NCBI GenBank assembly: GCA_004557285.1
Contig: SFEK01000066.1
Span: 1-10,632 of the forward strand
Reading direction: 5' to 3'
Length of the DNA: 10,632 bases
DNA from: Bacteroidales bacterium
GTDB lineage: Bacteria > Bacteroidota > Bacteroidia > Bacteroidales > Bacteroidaceae
This document shows, piece by piece, positions 6,947 through 10,632 of this stretch (the first letter of the stretch is position 1; each line of letters begins with the position of its first letter). A program made the position numbers and the translations under genes. The notes below the pieces were generated by a model that was not told the DNA's origin, made no database searches, and was given only the letters and a program-made list of their open reading frames with translations.

Positions 6947-8473
6947 TTGTATAAATCGATTGTTCTGGTGTTTGTGGGCATGATGGCTTTGCTGTCATGC
7001 CAAAAGTCTGCAAGGCCATACGAACATATATCCGACAATACTTTTTCTTCACTGCGTGTTGAACACTTTCGCATTGACACCGCTGAAGTGCGTGCCGAAA
7101 TACTGCGTATGACCGGAAAGGAAGGTGTGCTTCCTGCTGACAGGTATTGCAAGAAACACTATCGCAATGGGGGAGCGTTGCTGTGGATTGACCGCATGGG
7201 ATTGTTGCACAACCCCGATACCCTGCTGCAATATCTGAAACAGGCCGAACAGCACGGCATCAATACCCGGCAGTTTTGGCCGGAGCAGATTACTGCCGAC
7301 CTGGAAAGAGTGAGGCAACTGCAGTTTGACGATGGCGAACATTCGCCCGGCAAGGTGTTGGCAAGGCTGGAATATCTGCTGACCAGGGCAAGCATACGTT
7401 ATTCGGCAGGACTGAATTTCGGGTTTGTCAATCCTGACCATTTCTTTAACCGTATCGAACTGCGTGAAGACGATACAACCCACACCAAATACAAATCGTT
7501 GTGTTATCTGAAGGTGAAACGCCCCAATGACAGCTTCAACCAACGGGTGATGAATGCCATTGTCAGCGACAGTCTGAACCTGCTGTTGCAGGAGGTACAG
7601 CCTAAGGGCAGGTTTTACCGTGACTTGGCTGAACGTTTGCAATCAGCGCATCTGACAGCCAACGAGCGCAAAATTCTGGTGTGCAATATGGAGAAATGCC
7701 GCTGGCAATCAGCTGTGCACCCCCTGTTTGACCAATGCCAACGCTATGTGGTGGTGAACATTCCCTCTTATAGCCTGCGTGCCGTTGATGGCAACAAGGT
7801 GCTCAACATGCGTGTGGGGTGCGGCACATTGGACCACAAGTCGCCCCTGTTGGTAAGTACGCTTACTCGTATGGACATCAATCCCCAATGGATTATCCCC
7901 AAAAGCATTGCCAAAGGCTATGTCGGAAGGGTGGGGTATATGCACCAGCAAGGCATATTTGTGCTGGACAAGAAGCTGGGCAAACTTTCGGCCGAACATG
8001 CCAGTTACCAGAAAGTGATGGATGGAGAACAATATCTGGTGCAGGCCGGTGGACCTAAAAATTCGTTGGGCAGGATAGTGTTCCGCTTCGACAACCATTT
8101 TTCGGTGTATTTGCACGACACCTCATCCCCATGGTTGCTGCAACGCAGCAACCGGGCACTGAGCCATGGTTGCATACGACTGGAAAAACCATTGGAGCTG
8201 GCACTGTTTCTGTTGGGCCCAGGGCAAGATGCCATGGCAGACAAAATCACTTATTCGATGACCATGGATTTTGTCAACGACAACGACTCGGTGAAGGTAA
8301 AGCCCAAGATTGACAAGAAACGTATCGTGAACACGGTGCCGGTGAAACCTTCCACACCGCTGTGGATAGCCTATTACACGGTGTATTACGACAACAACAA
8401 TCAGTTGGTGAGTTATCCCGACGTGTATGGATATGACCAACATCTGATAGAGCACATGGCCCCATATATATAA
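6947..8473 (+). CDS. YcbB-type L,D-transpeptidase lipoprotein
   Basis: A peptidoglycan-remodelling enzyme that makes 3-3 cross-links between meso-DAP residues. The 508-residue protein has the large YcbB/LdtD-like layout: an N-terminal scaffold region (about 40-265), then NIPSYSLRAVDG (271-282), which opens the YkuD catalytic domain, INPQWIIPKSIAKGY (311-325), and the active site HDTSSPW (390-396) plus SHGCIRLEKP (406-415) with catalytic Cys409. The C-terminal TPLWIAYYTVYYD...PDVYGYD (470-497) is typical of Bacteroidota versions. The first 18 residues make a lipoprotein signal (YKSIV...MMALLSC, Cys18). The only start giving a full signal is TTG at 6947: an in-frame TGA lies at 6941-6943, and the first ATG (6980) would leave just six residues before the lipid Cys. 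It probably sits in an operon with the preceding small gene and the ECF sigma gene. Confidence 0.93.
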   Translation: MYKSIVLVFVGMMALLSCQKSARPYEHISDNTFSSLRVEHFRIDTAEVRAEILRMTGKEGVLPADRYCKKHYRNGGALLWIDRMGLLHNPDTLLQYLKQAEQHGINTRQFWPEQITADLERVRQLQFDDGEHSPGKVLARLEYLLTRASIRYSAGLNFGFVNPDHFFNRIELREDDTTHTKYKSLCYLKVKRPNDSFNQRVMNAIVSDSLNLLLQEVQPKGRFYRDLAERLQSAHLTANERKILVCNMEKCRWQSAVHPLFDQCQRYVVVNIPSYSLRAVDGNKVLNMRVGCGTLDHKSPLLVSTLTRMDINPQWIIPKSIAKGYVGRVGYMHQQGIFVLDKKLGKLSAEHASYQKVMDGEQYLVQAGGPKNSLGRIVFRFDNHFSVYLHDTSSPWLLQRSNRALSHGCIRLEKPLELALFLLGPGQDAMADKITYSMTMDFVNDNDSVKVKPKIDKKRIVNTVPVKPSTPLWIAYYTVYYDNNNQLVSYPDVYGYDQHLIEHMAPYI

Positions 8474-8489
8474 TAAGGTATAAAGCATA

Positions 8490-8508
8490 TTGTCGGCAGG
8501 CGCGACAA
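8490..8508 (+). repeat. small hairpin just upstream of the ECF sigma gene
   Basis: TTGTCG (8490-8495) and CGACAA (8503-8508) can pair around a seven-base loop, ending 10 bases before the sigma ATG. No T-run follows, so it is unlikely to be a terminator. It could affect ribosome access to the sigma gene, but a 6-bp stem may also be chance. Confidence 0.35.
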
Positions 8509-8518
8509 GGCACTACCA

Positions 8519-9076
8519 ATGATCAAGAAGACAACTCAAGAAGAACAGATACGAAGATGGCTGTCATCAGAAAAGCACAAGCAACAGGCTTTTGAGATGA
8601 TGGTGAAACTGTACAGCCAACAGTTGTACTGGAAAATACGTCATTTTGTGCTCGACCATGAGGATGCCAATGATGTGCTGCAGAATACGTTTCTCAAGGC
8701 ATGGAACAATATTGACAGTTTTCAGGGAAACTCGAAGGTGATCACCTGGCTCTACAGTATTGCCATCAACGAATCGCTCGATTTTCTCAGAAGAAACAAG
8801 AATGTCTTCGCAACAGACGGTGCCGACGACCTGAATCTGGCCAACCAACTGATGGCTGACGAATATTTTGACGGCGACGAAGCCCATGCCCTGTTGCTGG
8901 AGGCCGTGGCCACGCTTCCAGATGTGCAGCGCACCGTGTTTACCCTTCATTATTTTGACAACATGAAATACAGCGAGATAGCAGAAATCCTGCATACCAC
9001 CGAAGGGTCGCTGAAAGCTTCTCACCATATAGCAGTAAGAAAAATCATGGAATACCTTCATAGGCATCATATATAA
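8519..9076 (+). CDS. ECF-type RNA polymerase sigma factor
   Basis: A 185-residue sigma-70-family factor of the extracytoplasmic function class, with only regions 2 and 4. Region 2 spans about 24-92: DHEDANDVLQNTFLKAWNNIDSFQGNSKVITWLYSIAINESLDFLRR, which includes the core-binding helix and the -10-recognising part. Region 4 spans about 130-182: LPDVQRTVFTLHYFDNMKYSEIAEILHTTEGSLKASHHIAVRKIMEYL, with a helix-turn-helix at about 150-175. It would redirect RNA polymerase to a regulon I cannot define. It lies 45 bases after the L,D-transpeptidase gene with no evident promoter between, so the two are probably co-transcribed. The next two genes are the likely partner proteins. It ends with TAATAAGG. 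Confidence 0.95.
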   Translation: MIKKTTQEEQIRRWLSSEKHKQQAFEMMVKLYSQQLYWKIRHFVLDHEDANDVLQNTFLKAWNNIDSFQGNSKVITWLYSIAINESLDFLRRNKNVFATDGADDLNLANQLMADEYFDGDEAHALLLEAVATLPDVQRTVFTLHYFDNMKYSEIAEILHTTEGSLKASHHIAVRKIMEYLHRHHI

Positions 9077-9110
9077 TAAGGTGGCAGTTTTACCGATTCC
9101 CATGATTTTT

Positions 9111-9142
9111 TTTGCCCAAGAATTAAACCATCAATACGTTTG
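9111..9142 (+). promoter_or_regulatory. Bacteroidota primary-sigma promoter (TTTG-N20-TAnnTTTG)
   Basis: A -33 TTTG at 9111-9114 and a -7 TACGTTTG at 9135-9142 are separated by exactly 20 bases. Transcription would start near 9149, about 29 nucleotides before the ATG at 9178. It gives the candidate anti-sigma gene and the Spy-like gene a supply independent of the sigma gene. The -33 overlaps a run of eight Ts (9106-9113). Confidence 0.8.
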
Positions 9143-9177
9143 TGCGTCTAACATATAAAGATTGACGAAAACAAGTC

Positions 9178-9558
9178 ATGGTAAAGATAATGAAAATGAA
9201 TAATGACCGCCTTCACAACCCAATAGGGCAGCAAGAGATGTTCAAGGTGCCCGAAGGCTATTTCGACAAGTTTCAGCAGCAGATGTCAGCACAATTTGCC
9301 GAAATGGCTCAACATGAGCATAGCGCAAAGATACGCCCTTTGCAATATCTGTATCGTGTGGCTGCTTGCGCCTTGGTGCTGGCAGGGTTGACATGCACGC
9401 TGTTGTGGTGGAACGGTGGTCACAACCATGAGCCGCTGCAAGCTGATACCCAAGCAGAACATGCCACGACAGTATCAGAATACGGTCTTGATGAGGTGTC
9501 GGATTTTGCCATGCTCTGCAATGAAGACATCTATGGATATGTTGAGGGGGAACAATAA
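9178..9558 (+). CDS. single-pass membrane protein, candidate anti-sigma factor
   Basis: A 126-residue protein with a cytoplasmic-type N-terminus (1-56), one hydrophobic membrane helix at about 57-78 (YLYRVAACALVLAGLTCTLLWW) and a short acidic tail. The N-terminal MFKVPEGYFDKF (21-32) is the 'NPF.VPEGYFD' signature, and the C-terminal DFAMLCNEDIYGYV (109-122) resembles the end of small membrane proteins found after ECF sigma genes in Bacteroidota. By position and topology it probably binds the sigma factor at the membrane. It lacks a recognisable zinc-binding anti-sigma motif (HxxxCxxC), so this role is inference. Internal ATGs at 9190 and 9196 are alternative starts; the N-terminus is therefore uncertain by six residues. 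It has its own promoter and is followed after 12 bases by the Spy-like gene. Confidence 0.75.
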   Translation: MVKIMKMNNDRLHNPIGQQEMFKVPEGYFDKFQQQMSAQFAEMAQHEHSAKIRPLQYLYRVAACALVLAGLTCTLLWWNGGHNHEPLQADTQAEHATTVSEYGLDEVSDFAMLCNEDIYGYVEGEQ

Positions 9559-9570
9559 TCATTGATCAAG

Positions 9571-10062
9571 ATGAAAAAGATAATATTTACAGCGATTTTT
9601 GCACTGATAACCACAACACACGCAGGGGCACAATGCAAGAACGGCAAAAATTTCGACCCCCAGCGTTTTCAGGCCGAACTGGAACAGTTTATCACGCAGA
9701 AGGCAGGTCTCACTCCGCAGGAGGCTGCCCGGTTCTTTCCAGTGTATGCCGAAATGATGAAAAAGCAGCGTGCGCTGCACGATGAACAGAAATCATTGAA
9801 GCGTGTGAAACCGTTGACTGATGCAGAATGCAAGAAGAACATCCAGAAACAGGACGAGCTGGGGGTGCAAATCAGACAGGTGCAGCAAACTTACCATAAC
9901 AAGTTTATGCACATTCTGTCGCCTGCAAAAGTGTATGATGTGCTGAAGGCTGAAGACCAGTTTCACCGTCAGGCCTTTAAAAGAGCGGCTGACAAGAAGA
10001 AGGCTGGAAAGCCAAAGCCGAAACATCCCCAACGAAAACGACAAATAAGTAGTAAAAGATAA
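9571..10062 (+). CDS. Spy/CpxP-like periplasmic protein of an ECF sigma locus
   Basis: A 163-residue exported protein. The start at ATG 9571 gives a clean signal peptide (MKKIIFTAIFALITTTHAGA, cleavage near residue 20-21). A TTG at 9562 would extend it by three residues but is not needed. The mature part is almost wholly helical and charged, with the Spy/CpxP-like pattern LTPQEAARFFPVYAEMMKKQR (47-67), a central coiled helix (85-110) and LSPAKVYDVLKAEDQFHRQAFKR (116-138). RefSeq commonly names related proteins 'sensor of ECF-type sigma factor'. Its probable role is to bind misfolded protein or metal in the periplasm and relay the signal to the membrane protein encoded just upstream, but only position supports this. 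The last 25 residues are very basic and proline-rich (KKKAGKPKPKHPQRKRQ). Confidence 0.8.
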   Translation: MKKIIFTAIFALITTTHAGAQCKNGKNFDPQRFQAELEQFITQKAGLTPQEAARFFPVYAEMMKKQRALHDEQKSLKRVKPLTDAECKKNIQKQDELGVQIRQVQQTYHNKFMHILSPAKVYDVLKAEDQFHRQAFKRAADKKKAGKPKPKHPQRKRQISSKR

Positions 10063-10102
10063 TGGTGTTTAATTGAGTTGAATGAATGATCATCGTTGTG
10101 TA

Positions 10103-10139
10103 GTGCCGCTCTATTCTGAAAAGGGAATAAGAGCGGCAC
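10103..10139. terminator. hairpin between convergent genes, probable bidirectional terminator
   Basis: GTGCCGCTCT (10103-10112) pairs exactly with AGAGCGGCAC (10130-10139). The stem continues with ATTC/GAAT past a single unpaired A at 10129, closing an eight-base loop (10117-10124). It lies between the ends of the Spy-like gene (+) and mscL (-), as expected for a shared terminator. Neither side has a U-tract, so termination would be non-canonical or the hairpin may only protect 3' ends. Confidence 0.7.
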
Positions 10140-10162
10140 AAAGGTGATTGACAGAACCTGCC

Positions 10163-10612
10163 TTATGACTTTTTCGCTTGCTCGTTTCTTTCTTTCAGCA
10201 AGTCGCGTATCTCGACAAGAAGCTTTTCCTCAGCCGAAACCTTGGGTGGCTCGGGCTTGGCAGCCTTCTGCTCTTCCTTCTTTCTTTTGCGCGCCAGCTT
10301 GTTGATAATCCTCACCAAGAAGAACACGCACAAGGCGATGATGAGAAAATCAAGGATGGTCTGGATAAAACTGCCATAGTTGATGGTGGCGGGAGCCAGT
10401 TCTTCGCCAGCCACTTTTACTGCCGGAAGAGTGGCTTTGAGTTCTGAAAAGTTCACCCCTCCGATGATCCATCCTATCGGTGGCATGATGATATCATTGA
10501 CGATAGAGGTGACGATTTTTCCGAAGGCACCGCCGATGATTACACCGACTGCCATGTCCACAGCATTGCCTTTAACGGCAAACTCTTTAAATTCATTTAT
10601 AAATTTACCCAT
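10163..10612 (-). CDS. mscL: large-conductance mechanosensitive channel MscL
   Basis: An inner-membrane homopentameric channel that opens under membrane tension to release solutes during hypo-osmotic shock. The 149-residue protein shows the family pattern: an amphipathic N-terminal helix (MGKFINEFKEFAVKGN), TM1 (about 17-45, AVDMAVGVIIGGAFGKIVTSIVNDIIMPPIGW) with the glycine-rich gate, a periplasmic loop (50-76), TM2 (about 78-105), a charged KLARKRKKEEQ cluster, and the C-terminal bundle helix SAEEKLLVEIRDLLKERNE (126-144). The length suits the family (E. coli 136). The ATG at 10612 leaves just 20 bases of upstream sequence in the window, with no recognisable promoter. It is convergent with the Spy-like gene. 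Confidence 0.97.
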   Translation of the reverse strand: MGKFINEFKEFAVKGNAVDMAVGVIIGGAFGKIVTSIVNDIIMPPIGWIIGGVNFSELKATLPAVKVAGEELAPATINYGSFIQTILDFLIIALCVFFLVRIINKLARKRKKEEQKAAKPEPPKVSAEEKLLVEIRDLLKERNEQAKKS

Positions 10613-10632
10613 GTTTTTGAATTATTAATAGT

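Noticed and set aside
7049..7642. 197-residue minus-strand open frame within the L,D-transpeptidase gene.
   Set aside because: Shadow of a well-supported coding region; no domain recognised.
9106..9113. Run of eight Ts after the sigma gene as a possible intrinsic terminator.
   Set aside because: No convincing GC-rich stem precedes it, and it overlaps the -33 element of the downstream promoter.
1..10632. CRISPR arrays, tRNA or rRNA genes, insertion sequences, phage or defence genes.
   Set aside because: No regularly spaced repeats of suitable length, no cloverleaf-like sequences and no transposase or defence-protein motifs were seen on either strand.

Overview
The window looks like chromosomal DNA of a Bacteroidota bacterium, most likely Prevotellaceae. 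The evidence is promoters of the TTTG-N20-TAnnTTTG type used by the Bacteroidota primary sigma factor, starts with no clear Shine-Dalgarno sequence, Bacteroidota-style lipoproteins, a T9SS-sorting-like beta domain, and an ECF sigma / membrane protein / Spy-like triad. No rRNA, tRNA, CRISPR array, insertion sequence or phage gene was seen. Most of the region is ordinary housekeeping and cell-envelope sequence.

Left part (1-4210). Bases 1-190 hold no gene I can support, only a pair of tandem dyad repeats. Two minus-strand genes follow: valS (valyl-tRNA synthetase), then, 20 bases downstream of it, a clostripain-family (C11) lipoprotein peptidase. A divergent promoter region separates valS from the plus-strand genes; its two -7 elements form a perfect 10-bp inverted repeat.

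Middle (4210-6543). A tight plus-strand operon encodes MazG (NTP pyrophosphohydrolase), a lipocalin-like lipoprotein and ribonuclease Z, with gaps of 7 and 12 bases.

Right part (6544-10062). A textbook Bacteroidota promoter precedes a small secreted protein that consists almost only of a T9SS-sorting-like beta domain. Next come a YcbB-type L,D-transpeptidase lipoprotein, which apparently starts at TTG, and an ECF sigma factor. A second textbook promoter then drives a single-pass membrane protein, which is the candidate anti-sigma factor, and a Spy/CpxP-like periplasmic protein. Together these suggest an envelope-stress circuit linked to a peptidoglycan cross-linking enzyme.

Right edge (10063-10632). 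A strong hairpin without a U-tract sits between convergent genes. It is followed by mscL on the minus strand, whose promoter lies at or beyond the window edge.

I found no clearly new multi-gene system. The best leads are the sigma module with its internal promoter and neighbouring L,D-transpeptidase, the free-standing sorting-domain-like protein, the symmetric divergent promoter, and a strong hairpin in the peptidase signal-peptide coding region.
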